DNA of 64,000 nt from Alphaproteobacteria bacterium (GTDB lineage: Bacteria; Pseudomonadota; Alphaproteobacteria; Elsterales; Elsteraceae). The stretch spans positions 1 to 64,000 of the forward strand of contig RDXE01000035.1 in NCBI GenBank assembly GCA_004292755.1, in the 5' to 3' direction. This document shows, one piece after another, positions 31,164-40,918 of the stretch (positions within the stretch are counted from its first letter, which is position 1; each line of letters opens with the position of its first letter). The position numbers and the translations under genes were made by a program. Under the pieces are notes generated by a model. It had not been told where the DNA came from. It saw nothing but the letters and a program-made list of their open reading frames with translations, and did not search any database.

Positions 31164-32501
31164 TCACCGCCGTCGGAACACCGCCACCAATTCAACATGG
31201 GCCGTCCAGCGGAACTGATCCACTGGCTGCACACTGTCCAGCGCATAGCCGCCATCGATCAAAATGCGCGCGTCGCGGGCAAAGCTGGCCGGGTTGCAGG
31301 ACACCGCGACCACCACGGGCACGGCACTCTCGGCAATCTCCTCCGCTTGACCGCGGGCGCCGGTGCGCGGTGGGTCGAATACGAGGCCTGCGACATCGGC
31401 GAGATCGGCTGCCGTCAGTGGTCGATCGTCGAGGTCGCGCCGCTCGGCAGTGACGGCCAGCATTGCGCCGCGCGCGGCAGCCCCAAGCGCTGCGATGGCG
31501 GCTGCATCGCCTTCGACAGCGCGCACCTCTGCCCCCCGCGCCGCGAGGCGCAGGGCGAAGGTGCCACAGCCTGCAAACAGGTCCACCAGTCGCCCACGCT
31601 CGGGCAAGGCACCCAGCACCACCTCGGCCAGGGTTGCCTCGCCATGCTCCGTCGCTTGCAGAAAGCCGCCGGGTGGGGGCTCAACGGCGACGGGCCCAAA
31701 GGGCACGCGAAAGGGGCGGCGCCAGGCGATCGGTTGGCTCTCCCCGCGGTCATGAGCCCAAGACACCCGCGCCAGGTCCAGCGACTCGGCCAAGGTGGCC
31801 AGGGCTTCGCGATCTTCCAGGCTCGGCTCATGGGTGGCGCGGATCAGCATGTCGATGCTGCCATCGCCTTCGGTCAACGAGACATCGGCCGCTTCGCCCG
31901 CGTGCAGCCAGCCGGGGGCACTGGCGCGAATGGGCGCCACCAAGGCAGCCAAGCGCGGGCGCACGACTGGACATTCTGCAATGTCCACCACGCGCGCACT
32001 CTCTGGTGCATTGAAGCCAAGGATCACGCCGCGCGCGGTGCGCCGGATCGCCAAAGTGGCCCGCCTGCGACTGGCTGCGGGTGAGACGCGCGTCGGCAAC
32101 ACCGGCACCCGGATTGCCCTGCGCGCCAGCGCCTCCACCACCAGCTGAGCCTTGAAGTCAGCAGCAGCCCCGTCGGCCAAATGCTGCAAGTCACAGCCAC
32201 CGCACTCCCCATAATGCCGACAGGCGGGCACCGCGCGCTCTGCTGCAGGCGCCAGCACCTCCACAATCGTGGCGGCCAGGCCGTCGCCCCGACGCCCCGT
32301 GATCTCCACCCGCACCCGCTCGCCTGGCAGGCAGAGGGGGATGTAGAGCGCGCGATCATCATAGCTGGCCAGACCGTCGCCAGCAGCCCCCAGACCAGTG
32401 ATGGTGACCTCGACCGTGCGCCCCACTGCCGGGTCGCGCGGGCGCGCCCGCACAGGCCGCGCACGCGGGCCGCGCCCCGCTTGGCTTCGATCGGTGGTCA
32501 C
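31164..32501 (-). CDS. Class I SAM-dependent RNA methyltransferase (RlmD/TrmA family)
   Basis: A 445-residue RNA (uracil-5-) methyltransferase. An N-terminal basic tail is followed by a TRAM domain (about 26-85, GRTVEVTITGLGAAGDGLA). An iron-sulfur cluster motif is CRHYGECGGCDLQHL (three of the four cysteines). The SAM-binding core LVDLFAGCGTFALRL, the FDPPRTGA motif and the catalytic cysteine in VVAVSCNP are present. It would methylate a uridine in 23S rRNA or tRNA; RlmD versus RlmCD or TrmA cannot be decided from sequence alone. Confidence 0.92.
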   Translation of the reverse strand: MTTDRSQAGRGPRARPVRARPRDPAVGRTVEVTITGLGAAGDGLASYDDRALYIPLCLPGERVRVEITGRRGDGLAATIVEVLAPAAERAVPACRHYGECGGCDLQHLADGAAADFKAQLVVEALARRAIRVPVLPTRVSPAASRRRATLAIRRTARGVILGFNAPESARVVDIAECPVVRPRLAALVAPIRASAPGWLHAGEAADVSLTEGDGSIDMLIRATHEPSLEDREALATLAESLDLARVSWAHDRGESQPIAWRRPFRVPFGPVAVEPPPGGFLQATEHGEATLAEVVLGALPERGRLVDLFAGCGTFALRLAARGAEVRAVEGDAAAIAALGAAARGAMLAVTAERRDLDDRPLTAADLADVAGLVFDPPRTGARGQAEEIAESAVPVVVAVSCNPASFARDARILIDGGYALDSVQPVDQFRWTAHVELVAVFRRR

Positions 32502-32522
32502 AGGTCTTGGGTCCTGGTCAGC

Positions 32523-33563
32523 TCATGGCGCACAGACTGCGTCTCCTGTCGGTTCAGCCTCCAACCCCGAGGGCAGCGGCCGGCGCGCATCATTCAACCA
32601 AGCGACCACATCTGCAATCGGGATGGCTGCAGCCCGGTCCCGCAACAGCATGTGATAGCCTTGGGGATAGAGGGCAAGGCGCCGCGCGTCCGTCCTTGGC
32701 AAGGCCGTCAGGAATTCGCACACCGCTCGCGGCGGCACAATATCCTCGCGCCGTCCATAGAGGATGAGCATCGGCGGCAAGGCTGGCTGTTTGGGGGCGG
32801 AGGCGAGCGCCGCATCCATCAAATCCACAAGGCCATGAATGGCATCAATGCGCGTCGATTTGATCACCAAGGGGTCGCGCCCAAGGCGGCGTAGCATCTC
32901 GATGTTATCCGAGGGGGTGCGGCCCGTCCCCTCGCCGGTCAACTCAAACCACGGCAGGATGCGAGCGAACAGCCACAAGGCCCCGCGCTGCATCGGCCCC
33001 ATCACGGAGCGGCCCCACACGGCTGGAGCCGAGAGCACCAACCCCTCCACGGGCAACGGCGTCTCGGCATTGGCGACCAGCATGATCGCCGCCCCCATGC
33101 TCTCGCCCAAGAGGGTGAGGGACAGGTCGGGGTGGCGCTGACGCAGCAAGGCAATGGTGGCGCGGAGATCGGCAATATAGCCAGCTGTCCCTGCCCAGCG
33201 CCCGCGGTTCGGCGCGCCGCCAAACCCGCGCTGATCCAGTGCGTAAACATGGTACCCGGCCGCGGCGAGTGCTGCTGCAGGCTCTTCTATGAACAGTCCG
33301 TAGTCATTGAAGCCATGCAGGGCTAAAATCACGCCCCGTGGCGTCGGCGCAGCCCAGCGCCGCAGCGGCAAGTGCGCACCATCCCCCGCGATCACCGCTG
33401 TGTCGGTCAAAGTGGGTGTCTGCACGGCAGGTCCTGGCGCGCGGATGTGCGGCCCACAGCCGATCAGGGCCAGCGCCATCGCGGCGGCCAGGACAATCCG
33501 ACCGACACGAGGATTAAGCGCGCCCCAGTCCAAGACGATAGACCGAGGTGATTGGCACGACAC
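32523..33563 (-). CDS. Alpha/beta hydrolase lipoprotein, monoacylglycerol lipase-like
   Basis: A 346-residue hydrolase. An N-terminal hydrophobic stretch ends in a lipobox (LALIGC), so the protein is probably lipid-anchored in the envelope. The catalytic serine is in GESMG, the oxyanion region in ALHGFNDYG, and the Asp/His triad members in YGRREDIVPP and YPQGYHMLL. It resembles the PldB/monoacylglycerol lipase group. The start is uncertain: GTG 33563 overlaps the upstream gene by 50 bases and no ATG fits the signal peptide. Confidence 0.87.
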   Translation of the reverse strand: MSCQSPRSIVLDWGALNPRVGRIVLAAAMALALIGCGPHIRAPGPAVQTPTLTDTAVIAGDGAHLPLRRWAAPTPRGVILALHGFNDYGLFIEEPAAALAAAGYHVYALDQRGFGGAPNRGRWAGTAGYIADLRATIALLRQRHPDLSLTLLGESMGAAIMLVANAETPLPVEGLVLSAPAVWGRSVMGPMQRGALWLFARILPWFELTGEGTGRTPSDNIEMLRRLGRDPLVIKSTRIDAIHGLVDLMDAALASAPKQPALPPMLILYGRREDIVPPRAVCEFLTALPRTDARRLALYPQGYHMLLRDRAAAIPIADVVAWLNDARRPLPSGLEAEPTGDAVCAP

Positions 33564-34554
33564 TCACCCCGTCCTGGGCTGCGCGCGGCACCCAATCCGC
33601 CAACAGCGCCAAGGTGCTGTCGTAGGGGTGACCAATCGCAATCGCGCGGCCCGAGCGTTTGGCGCTGGCGATCAGAGTGGTCAATTGAGCCCTGACCGCG
33701 CTGGCTGCAGGGTCATTGTCCAGGAACACTTGGCGTTGCAGCGTTGGAATGCCTGCCCGCTCGCTCTCGCGCGCTGCGACCGAGCGACCAGAGGTGCGGC
33801 TATCCACGAACAACAAACCGCGGCGACGCACCTCGGCCAGCACCGGTGCCATCGCCCGCCCATCTTCTGTAAAGCGACTGCCCATGTGGTTGTTGAGGCC
33901 AACAGCACCCGGCACCCGATCCAATCCCCAGCGCAAACGGCGCAGCACCTCTGCCTCCGACAAGCCGAGGGTCAGGGCCTGGGGGCCTGGATCGATGGCG
34001 CCAGTCGGCTGCATGGGAACATGGGCCATCACCTCGTGCCCCTCGGCCCGCGCCTCGCGCGCAAGAGAGGCGGCGTCGGAGGCATAGGTCATCACCGCCA
34101 GGGTCACCTCTGGCGGCAGGGCCAGCGTACGCCGCACCCGTGCGCGATCAATTCCCACATCATCGACAATGATGGCGATCACCGGGCGGCCATCGCCATC
34201 CTGATAGGCCTGCGCATAGCGCATCCAGGCTGGGGATGATGGGTCGACTGGTGGTGGCTCCGCCCGCGGGGGAGGAGTGCCAGGCACCTCCCCCGGCGAC
34301 TCCACCGGCAGGGTCGGTGCCTGCGGCAGGGCGGTGACATTGGGAACCGGTGGGTCCCACGTGCCACCAGGGCTGCTGGTTGGTGTTGTCGCGGGGGCAA
34401 GCGCGGGAACCGATGCGATGGATGCTGGACCCGTCGACCACCATGCGGCTGATCCAGCAGCGGCAAGGCCGCCAAGCCCCAGCAACCACGCCCGGCGATC
34501 CAGCATCTGACCCAGGGCTTGGCCCAGTGGTTGACCCGGCACTCCCTCGGTCAT
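33514..34554 (-). CDS. Divergent polysaccharide deacetylase family protein (YibQ-like)
   Basis: A 346-residue protein. A signal anchor near residues 20-40 is followed by a Pro/Ser/Thr-rich linker (to about 110), then a deacetylase-like domain with AIIVDDVG, HVPMQPTG, LNNHMGSRFT and FVDSRTSG. YibQ-type proteins keep the NodB-like fold with changed metal ligands and are predicted to act on envelope glycans. It is coupled to the CHAP lipoprotein gene upstream by a 4-base overlap and to the lipase-like gene downstream by a longer overlap. Confidence 0.88.
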   Translation of the reverse strand: MTEGVPGQPLGQALGQMLDRRAWLLGLGGLAAAGSAAWWSTGPASIASVPALAPATTPTSSPGGTWDPPVPNVTALPQAPTLPVESPGEVPGTPPPRAEPPPVDPSSPAWMRYAQAYQDGDGRPVIAIIVDDVGIDRARVRRTLALPPEVTLAVMTYASDAASLAREARAEGHEVMAHVPMQPTGAIDPGPQALTLGLSEAEVLRRLRWGLDRVPGAVGLNNHMGSRFTEDGRAMAPVLAEVRRRGLLFVDSRTSGRSVAARESERAGIPTLQRQVFLDNDPAASAVRAQLTTLIASAKRSGRAIAIGHPYDSTLALLADWVPRAAQDGVSVVPITSVYRLGLGRA

Positions 34555-35135
34555 CGCCGAGCCGCCGTTTGCGTCGACTGATGAATAAACCCCTGGGCCG
34601 GATAAACCCGGCCAAAGGTACCGCCAGTGTTCATCAGGCGAATCTCACTCCAATCATTGCGCGCGGACACGTCAATCACTGGCATGCGCTCATGGATCAC
34701 GCCGCGGGTGTTACCATCCATGCCCCAATTGGCATGGCTGACAAGAATCCGGCGAGCATCCAGAACCGACACCACCACCGCCACATGGCCCTGCGGCATG
34801 GAGCGCGTCGCTGGCATCGCCAGAACCGACCCAACCCGCGGTTGGTTGCCCCGCTCAAACCGCCCAGCTGCCTGGCCCCACCAGGTGTGAGCGTCCCCGC
34901 GAATGTCGATGCCGGACACATGGCGCGCGAACGGCACGCAGTAGAGGAACCGATCCGTCACCGGGAACGGGTTCAACCGCCCCGGCGAGCCGGGTGCTGC
35001 CACTGGCGTCGCGACGGGCGCAGAGGGCGGCGGGGCAGGTGGCGTGCTGGCACAGCCAGCCAGCATCAAGATACCGACACCCAGGGCCATACCCAGGGAG
35101 AAAAACGGTGCGCTGCGCGCGCCTGACCGCTGCAT
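34551..35135 (-). CDS. CHAP-domain lipoprotein (putative peptidoglycan amidase)
   Basis: About 194 residues. The signal peptide ends in the lipobox LAGC, followed by a Pro/Ala linker and a CHAP domain: Cys in YCVPFARHVSG, His in GHVAVVV and Asn in SHANWG form the expected Cys-His-Asn catalytic set. CHAP proteins cut peptidoglycan cross-links. The start at ATG 35135 gives a proper signal sequence; the in-frame ATG at 35150 is an alternative. It heads a three-gene envelope operon with the YibQ-like and lipase-like proteins. Confidence 0.87.
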   Translation of the reverse strand: MQRSGARSAPFFSLGMALGVGILMLAGCASTPPAPPPSAPVATPVAAPGSPGRLNPFPVTDRFLYCVPFARHVSGIDIRGDAHTWWGQAAGRFERGNQPRVGSVLAMPATRSMPQGHVAVVVSVLDARRILVSHANWGMDGNTRGVIHERMPVIDVSARNDWSEIRLMNTGGTFGRVYPAQGFIHQSTQTAARR

Positions 35136-35251
35136 ACCAACCCCCCTCACACCATCGCCGCGACAACAGTGCCAGAGGAGTAGAAATTTTCAAGCAAAAC
35201 CTTCAGAAACCGTCTTAACCCCCTTTATTTTATCGATGTTTTTCATCTCTG

Positions 35252-36022
35252 CTAATGGCTATTCTCTGTCACGGTCAAGGCGCGCACCACGTCAGGGTCC
35301 AAGCGGGCGAGACCCGCTGTCAGCAGGTCCTGGGCAATCTGTCCGTGGGGGGAATTGCGGAAGGCGACGTGCAAGGTGCGTTCCGCCAGCAGGCGCGGAT
35401 GGAACAATAGCGGCTGAGGCTGTCCGCGCAGGCTGGGCTCCGCCGCGATCAGCCAGCGCATCACGGATTGGTCGATCACCGCAACACCGATACGCCCAGC
35501 GGCCAAGCGGCGCAGATTGCCGAGGTCGTCCAGGGCTGGTTCGGAACGCAGCCGACCCGTCGCGATCATCCGATCCAGATCAGGCTCATTGATATAGCTC
35601 CCGACCACACCAATCGGTTGATGGGCGACCAAGTCATCGAGCCCCTGCCACTGAAACACCCGGTCGGCGCGATACGCAAAGCCAAGAGGCGACAACCCAA
35701 GCATGGGGGAGATGGTGAAGTCTGCCTCTACCTCGGCATATTCAGGGAAGTAACCTGCAACTGTGTGGTCGGAGCGGGCGCGTTGCACTGCCCGACGAAA
35801 GGGCAGGAACTCCACCTCCACCTGCACGCCGACGGCGCGGTACGCCATCCGCACCAACTGCACCTGCGACCCCCCCTCTGGCAGTGCGGCGCCAGCGTAG
35901 GGAGGCCAATCAAGGGAGGTTAGGCGAATGATCGATGGTTGTGCCATCGCGCCACCGCACCAAAGCAGTAGTGCAAGCACCAACCACCAGAACCGAGAAG
36001 AACGCAAGGGTTGGGCAGTCAT
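35252..36022 (-). CDS. Periplasmic substrate-binding protein, family 3 type
   Basis: A 256-residue exported protein. A cleavable signal (FWWLVLALLLWCGGAMA) precedes a two-lobed amino-acid-binding-like domain: IRLTSLDWPPYAG at the start, VEVEFLPFRRAVQRA, AGYFPEYAEVEADF and GVVGSYINEPDLD. No ABC permease or ATPase gene adjoins it, so it may be an orphan receptor or a sensor-type protein rather than part of an importer. Confidence 0.85.
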   Translation of the reverse strand: MTAQPLRSSRFWWLVLALLLWCGGAMAQPSIIRLTSLDWPPYAGAALPEGGSQVQLVRMAYRAVGVQVEVEFLPFRRAVQRARSDHTVAGYFPEYAEVEADFTISPMLGLSPLGFAYRADRVFQWQGLDDLVAHQPIGVVGSYINEPDLDRMIATGRLRSEPALDDLGNLRRLAAGRIGVAVIDQSVMRWLIAAEPSLRGQPQPLLFHPRLLAERTLHVAFRNSPHGQIAQDLLTAGLARLDPDVVRALTVTENSH

Positions 36023-36111
36023 GCGTCCAAAATGATGGCGCTCTGTAACGATTCAATGACAAGGCAGTGAATCATTGACACTGAGACAAAAGGGGTCATG
36101 TGCAGGGGCGG

Positions 36112-38100
36112 TCAGCGCGATCTAACACCCTCAAAGCCAAGAGCGATCAGGGCATCAGCGATCCGCTGCCGACGCGCGGCGACCGTTGGCGAGGCCGTGG
36201 CGTAGACTTCCTGAAACATCTCCAGGCTGAGGCGAGGATCAAGAGAGATCGCTCTGCTGAATAGGCTGCGCGCCTCCTCCCTTGCCCCGCCAAGCCACAG
36301 CGCCGCTGCTGCCAAGGCGTGAAACTGCGCGCTGGTCGGGGCTTGACGAGCCAACCGGCGTGCCGCCTCCGCTGCTTCCTCATCGCGCTCCAGTAGCATC
36401 AGCACCACGAGGCGGTGCCCAGTCCAGACCGGCAGCAGCGGATCGCGCGGGCTCAACTCCATCGCGCGGTCGATCATCGCCAGCGCCTCTTCCCCCTCGC
36501 CCATGCGGGCAAGATCGAAGCCGAGGCGGGAATAGGCCGGGGCGTGGCTGCGGTTCAGGGCAATCACCCGGCGCAGCGTCTCCACAGCTGCCACGATGTC
36601 ATTGCCAACCGACAGCGCCATGGCGAGGGCGAACTGCGCCTCTGGACTGGAGGGGTCCGCTGCAACTGCGCGCTGGCCATAGTCCTTGGCGGCAGCGACC
36701 AGACGCCGACGATCCTCGCCCGGTGGCAATTCCAACGCGCGGCGGACCGAGGTTTGCGACACAACAGTGAGCGCCAAGGGCGAGGCCGGGTCGCGCGCCA
36801 GGGCGGCCTCAGCCAATCCCTGCGCTTCGAGGGTCGCCTCCGGCGAGAAGCCACGGCTGAGCAGCACCGACCATGCCCGCTGCGCCAACACCCCAGCATC
36901 GCCATCGCGTCGCCGCCCCGCAAGGCGCCGACCCTCCGCCTGGGCCAACTCCAACTGCAAAGCGCGGGAAACCTGCAGCGCAATTTCATCCTGGAGGGCG
37001 GCAATGTCGCCCGCATTGCGATCATAGCGCTCAACCCACAGGGCAGCGCCGCTGGGATCGGCCAGCTGGACGTTGAACCGATACCCCTCGCCCTGGCGCC
37101 GCATGGTGATGGAGACGATGTAATGGAGGTTCAAATCACGCGCCGTCTGGCGCACATCGACGCCGCGATAGGCGAACATTGTCTCCCGCGCGATCACAGT
37201 TGTGCCCGTCAGCCGGGACAACTCGGCGATCAAATCCTCCGTCAACCCCTCGGCCAGCCCCTCATCACCAGCCGCGGCGCCACCAGCGCCGCCGACCATG
37301 CTGACGGGTGCAACCCCGAGCATGACCCGTTGCCCGCTGGAGCGGCGCGGCACGGTAGACGGCACCGTCGGCGACGGTGGTGTCAGCTGTCCGGCCCCAG
37401 CGGGAAGTGATCCCGCCGTTGGTGCGCTGGTGGCCGCCGCCTCCCGCCCCTTCTGCCCTGCCATCCAGCCGAGCCCAGCCATCGCCACCACAGCGAACCC
37501 AACCAAGCCTGCGATGACCCAAGGACGGTGACGCCCCGTGGCGTCGATTGGCTCCACAGCATAGGCGCGCACCGGCGGCACAATGTTCTTCAGCGCCCGT
37601 GTGCCCAGATCGCGAAACCGCCGCGGCACCCGGCCACGCACCTGATCGCGCACCGCCCGGCTGACGACAATGCCGCCGGATGCGGCGAGGGTTTGCAGCC
37701 GCGCCGCGCGGTTGACGCAGTCGCCATAAAGGGCATCGGGCTCAGCCAGAACATCGCCCAGGTCCAAACCAATGCGAAACTGCATCCGCTCCGCCTCGGG
37801 CAGCAGAGCGTTGAGGTCGGCCAACTCGGCCTGGATGGTTTCCGCTGCGATCAACGCCGCTTGGGCGGACGGAAACTCCAGCAGCACTGAATCGCCTGGC
37901 GCATTGACCAAGCGACCACCCGCCACTTCCGCCTCGTCGCGGAAAATCTGCTGACGCTCCTTCAAACGGGCGAGCGCAGTGGCCTCACCCCGCGCGATGT
38001 GGCGGGTGTAGCCCACCACATCGGCCATCAGTGCAACCGCCATCCGTCGCACCGGCTGCGCGGTGACCAGGGCAACGGTGGCAGCGGATGGATCGGTCAT
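36112..38100 (-). CDS. Class III adenylate/guanylate cyclase with transmembrane segment and TPR domain
   Basis: A 662-residue multidomain protein. Residues 18-165 are a class III cyclase catalytic domain, with metal ligands Asp27 (MADVVGYT) and Asp70 (PGDSVLLEF) and a later GDCVNRAARLQ that holds transition-state residues. One TM helix lies at about 195-213. Residues 245-380 resemble a TolB/FlgO-like domain (VSITMRRQGEGYRFNVQL...). Residues 390-640 are TPRs. It would make cAMP or cGMP at the inner membrane. A cNMP-binding protein is encoded 10 kb away (47689). Confidence 0.93.
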   Translation of the reverse strand: MTDPSAATVALVTAQPVRRMAVALMADVVGYTRHIARGEATALARLKERQQIFRDEAEVAGGRLVNAPGDSVLLEFPSAQAALIAAETIQAELADLNALLPEAERMQFRIGLDLGDVLAEPDALYGDCVNRAARLQTLAASGGIVVSRAVRDQVRGRVPRRFRDLGTRALKNIVPPVRAYAVEPIDATGRHRPWVIAGLVGFAVVAMAGLGWMAGQKGREAAATSAPTAGSLPAGAGQLTPPSPTVPSTVPRRSSGQRVMLGVAPVSMVGGAGGAAAGDEGLAEGLTEDLIAELSRLTGTTVIARETMFAYRGVDVRQTARDLNLHYIVSITMRRQGEGYRFNVQLADPSGAALWVERYDRNAGDIAALQDEIALQVSRALQLELAQAEGRRLAGRRRDGDAGVLAQRAWSVLLSRGFSPEATLEAQGLAEAALARDPASPLALTVVSQTSVRRALELPPGEDRRRLVAAAKDYGQRAVAADPSSPEAQFALAMALSVGNDIVAAVETLRRVIALNRSHAPAYSRLGFDLARMGEGEEALAMIDRAMELSPRDPLLPVWTGHRLVVLMLLERDEEAAEAARRLARQAPTSAQFHALAAAALWLGGAREEARSLFSRAISLDPRLSLEMFQEVYATASPTVAARRQRIADALIALGFEGVRSR

Positions 38101-38162
38101 CAGGGTCCCACTCAGTCACGGTCAGCCACAGTGCCAACCCACGAGCTATACGCGAGCACCGG

Positions 38163-38762
38163 CTAGTCTATCGCCTGAACCAACCGCAACCGCCAGAACA
38201 AGTTGCGGTCCTCGTTGAACAGGGTGACCGAGTCCAACACCTTCCAGCTTGCCTGCTCCAGCGCTGACCACAGGTCCTGGGTTTGGCGGCGGGCACCGGA
38301 GGTGGCGCGCGGCGTTTGGTAGAAGCTGACCGCCATCACGCCACCGGGTGCCAGCCACTGCCGATAGCGGTGGAGCGCGGCGTAGGGATCACCCGCATGG
38401 AAGAGCACTTCATTGAACAGGATGGCGTCAAAGCGCTCGCCGGGATCGGCGTCAAAGGTTTCCAACGCCGAACACATCGTGCGGACATTGGCGACACCAC
38501 GGGGGCTGAAGCGGGCAAGCGCCGTCTCGGAGATATCAACACCGACATAGCGGGTCAGGCGTTGAGGGTCGAGGTGGCGCAAAAACACCCCCTCCCCACA
38601 GCCAACATCCAGGACCGCCACTTGGTCGAACATGTGGTGGATCCAGCCCGCAACAATGCCAAAGCGCGCCGCCTCCTGCATGGAGTGCAGGAAATCCCAG
38701 CGGCCACTTTGGTACTCACTGTCCCAGCGCTGGCTGGAATGGACAATCGACATGATGCTCAA
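38163..38762 (-). CDS. Class I SAM-dependent methyltransferase
   Basis: A 199-residue methyltransferase with motif I VLDVGCGEG, post-I GVDIS and motif IV FDAILFNEVLFH. It looks like the NodS/tellurite-resistance-type small-molecule group. The substrate is unknown. It is 15 bases from the transporter permease on the same strand and 62 bases before the cyclase gene, so co-transcription with the importer is possible. Confidence 0.88.
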   Translation of the reverse strand: MSIMSIVHSSQRWDSEYQSGRWDFLHSMQEAARFGIVAGWIHHMFDQVAVLDVGCGEGVFLRHLDPQRLTRYVGVDISETALARFSPRGVANVRTMCSALETFDADPGERFDAILFNEVLFHAGDPYAALHRYRQWLAPGGVMAVSFYQTPRATSGARRQTQDLWSALEQASWKVLDSVTLFNEDRNLFWRLRLVQAID

Positions 38763-38777
38763 ACCTCACCCGTCAGG

Positions 38778-39926
38778 TCAGCGGCTGTAGGGATCGGCCG
38801 CGTCGCGCAACCCATCGCCCAGGAAGTTGAAGGCAAGCACGGTGATCATCACCGGCACAACGGGCGCCATCAGCCAGGGATACAGAACCACGGCGTTGAT
38901 GTTCTGTGCCTCCGCCAGCATCACCCCCCAGGAGGTAATGGGCGGTCTAAGGCCAAGACCCAGAAAGCTTAACGCCGTTTCGCCCAGGATCATCCCTGGA
39001 ATCGCCAAGGTGGCGGATGCAATCAAGTGCGACATGAAGCTGGGCATCAAATGCCGCAGAATGATGCGTGTGGGCGAAGCCCCCATCAGCTCCGCGGCCA
39101 CACAAAAATCCTCCTCACGCAGGGCAAGGAACTTGGAACGGACCGAGCGCGCAAGTCCTGTCCAGTCCAGCAGGCCCAGAATGATCGTAATGCCGAAATA
39201 AATAACCACTGGTGACCAATCAACTGGCAAGGATGCTGACAATGCCATCCACAGCGGCAGTTCCGGAAAGCTACGCAGGACTTCGATCGCGCGCTGAATG
39301 ATGTTATCAACCCAGCCGCCATAGTATCCTGCCAGCCCTCCAAACAGCACGCCCAGAACCAAGCTGATGGCGATACCAAGGATACCGACGGTGAGCGATA
39401 TTCGCATGCCATACAGCAGGCGGGAGAAAATATCGCGACCCAGCCGATCCGTTCCCAGCAAAAACACAGTGCCACCCTCGGCTGGGCAGACCAGATGCAA
39501 CGTTCCCTCGATCATCCCCCAGAAGCGATAATCATCACCATGACAGAAGAACCGAAGTGGCTGCACTTTCTGCGGGTTGGGTGTATAGTTGCGCTGTAGA
39601 GTTTCTAGATCAAGCTGATAATCAAATCCATAGACGAATGGTCCAACCAACCGCCCCTCGTGAAACAGATGGATCGATTGCGGCGGCGCAAGGATGTGGT
39701 CAGAATGCCGGGTCTCCAAGTCGTAGGGGGCGAGGAATTCGATACATAGACAAGCCAAGTACATCGCGACCAGAATGACAGCGGAGACCACGGCTGGCTT
39801 GTGGCGCAGGAATCGATACCAGAACAATTGCCGGGGCGTAGCGGCGTAGAAGCGTTCCTGCGCTGCGCTCAATGGCACAGTATGGGCAGGATCATAGGGC
39901 TGATCGCTAACAAATCGCCGGGTCAT
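38778..39926 (-). CDS. ABC importer permease, Dpp/Opp type (second)
   Basis: A 382-residue inner-membrane permease with five or six helices. A long segment after the first helix (periplasmic, about residues 75-160, including HEGRLVGPFVYG and HLVCPAEGG) is followed by LGTDRLGRDIFSRLLYG and the typical Opp-C core, ending with the EAA-like loop (AAELMGASPTRIILRHLMPS). It pairs with the adjoining permease to form the channel. Its extended periplasmic loop resembles that of oligosaccharide or peptide importers of the alpha-proteobacteria. Confidence 0.93.
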   Translation of the reverse strand: MTRRFVSDQPYDPAHTVPLSAAQERFYAATPRQLFWYRFLRHKPAVVSAVILVAMYLACLCIEFLAPYDLETRHSDHILAPPQSIHLFHEGRLVGPFVYGFDYQLDLETLQRNYTPNPQKVQPLRFFCHGDDYRFWGMIEGTLHLVCPAEGGTVFLLGTDRLGRDIFSRLLYGMRISLTVGILGIAISLVLGVLFGGLAGYYGGWVDNIIQRAIEVLRSFPELPLWMALSASLPVDWSPVVIYFGITIILGLLDWTGLARSVRSKFLALREEDFCVAAELMGASPTRIILRHLMPSFMSHLIASATLAIPGMILGETALSFLGLGLRPPITSWGVMLAEAQNINAVVLYPWLMAPVVPVMITVLAFNFLGDGLRDAADPYSR

Positions 39927-40918
39927 CGACTGGTATCCTGCAGGCGAATGCGTGGGTCCAGCGCGGCCAGCGCCAGATCGGACAACAACACCCCGACCAC
40001 CGTTAGCAGGGCCAGGAACAGCAGGAACGAGCCTGCCAAATACATATCCTGGCTGCGCAGGGCGTCCAGCAGCATCGGGCCTGTTGTTGGCAACGACATA
40101 ACAATCGAAACCACAGCCGCACCCGATACCAACTGCGGCAGTAGATTCCCGATGTCTGCGATGAAGGGGTTGAGCGCCATGCGCAAGGGATACTTGATCA
40201 ACAGGCGCCCAGGCGCCATGCCTTTGGCACGGGCGGTGGTGACGTATTGCTTGTGCAATTCATCCAACAAATTGGCCCTGAGGCGCCGGATCATTGCCGC
40301 GGTGCCCGCTGTTCCAATCACGATTGTCGGCACCACCAGATGCTCCAGCACCGAGACAACTTTGCCCCATGACCAAGACTGCCCGAGATAAACCGGATCC
40401 ATCAAGCCGCCAATCGACGTGCCGAAGACACGATTGGTGGCGTACAATAGAATCAGCGCCAGCAAAAAATTGGGCGTCGCCAACCCCAAAAATCCCAGAA
40501 ATGTTAACCCGTGATCAGCCAGAGTGTAGCGATGGGTGGCAGAGTAAATACCAATTGGAAACGCCACGATCCAGGTGAACAGCACTGTGGAGAAGGATAG
40601 GATAATCGATAACACCAATCGATCCCCCACCACTTCCGAGACTGGCCGCTCATACTCAAAGGACCAACCGAAATCTCCCTGCAAACATCCGAACAGCCAA
40701 ACGACATACTGCTCCAGAAACGGGCGATCCAGACCGTACTGCTGACGCAGAAAGTCAATCTTGGCCTGGTCGACTGCTTCCCCCTGGCTTTGCAGCTCAG
40801 CGATGTAGGTGGAGAGATAGTCGCCCGGTGGTAACTGGATGATCACAAAGCACAGGAAGCTGATTGCCACAAGAGTTGGTATCATCAGCAAGATGCGCCG
40901 GATCAGATAATCGATCAT
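39923..40918 (-). CDS. ABC importer permease, Dpp/Opp type (first)
   Basis: A 331-residue permease of the DppB/OppB type: YLIRRILLMIPTLVAISFLCFVIIQLPPGDYL at the start, the GLDRP segment, and an EAA loop (TTARAKGMAPGRLLIKYPLRMAL) near residue 225. It overlaps both neighbours by 4 bases. With the second permease it forms the membrane pore of the importer. Confidence 0.94.
   Translation of the reverse strand: MIDYLIRRILLMIPTLVAISFLCFVIIQLPPGDYLSTYIAELQSQGEAVDQAKIDFLRQQYGLDRPFLEQYVVWLFGCLQGDFGWSFEYERPVSEVVGDRLVLSIILSFSTVLFTWIVAFPIGIYSATHRYTLADHGLTFLGFLGLATPNFLLALILLYATNRVFGTSIGGLMDPVYLGQSWSWGKVVSVLEHLVVPTIVIGTAGTAAMIRRLRANLLDELHKQYVTTARAKGMAPGRLLIKYPLRMALNPFIADIGNLLPQLVSGAAVVSIVMSLPTTGPMLLDALRSQDMYLAGSFLLFLALLTVVGVLLSDLALAALDPRIRLQDTSR

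Noticed and set aside
30882-32084. 400-codon plus-strand frame opposite eutB and the RNA methyltransferase gene
   Set aside because: It lies on the opposite strand of two confidently identified genes and has no domain or ribosome-binding site; long antisense frames are usual in GC-rich DNA.
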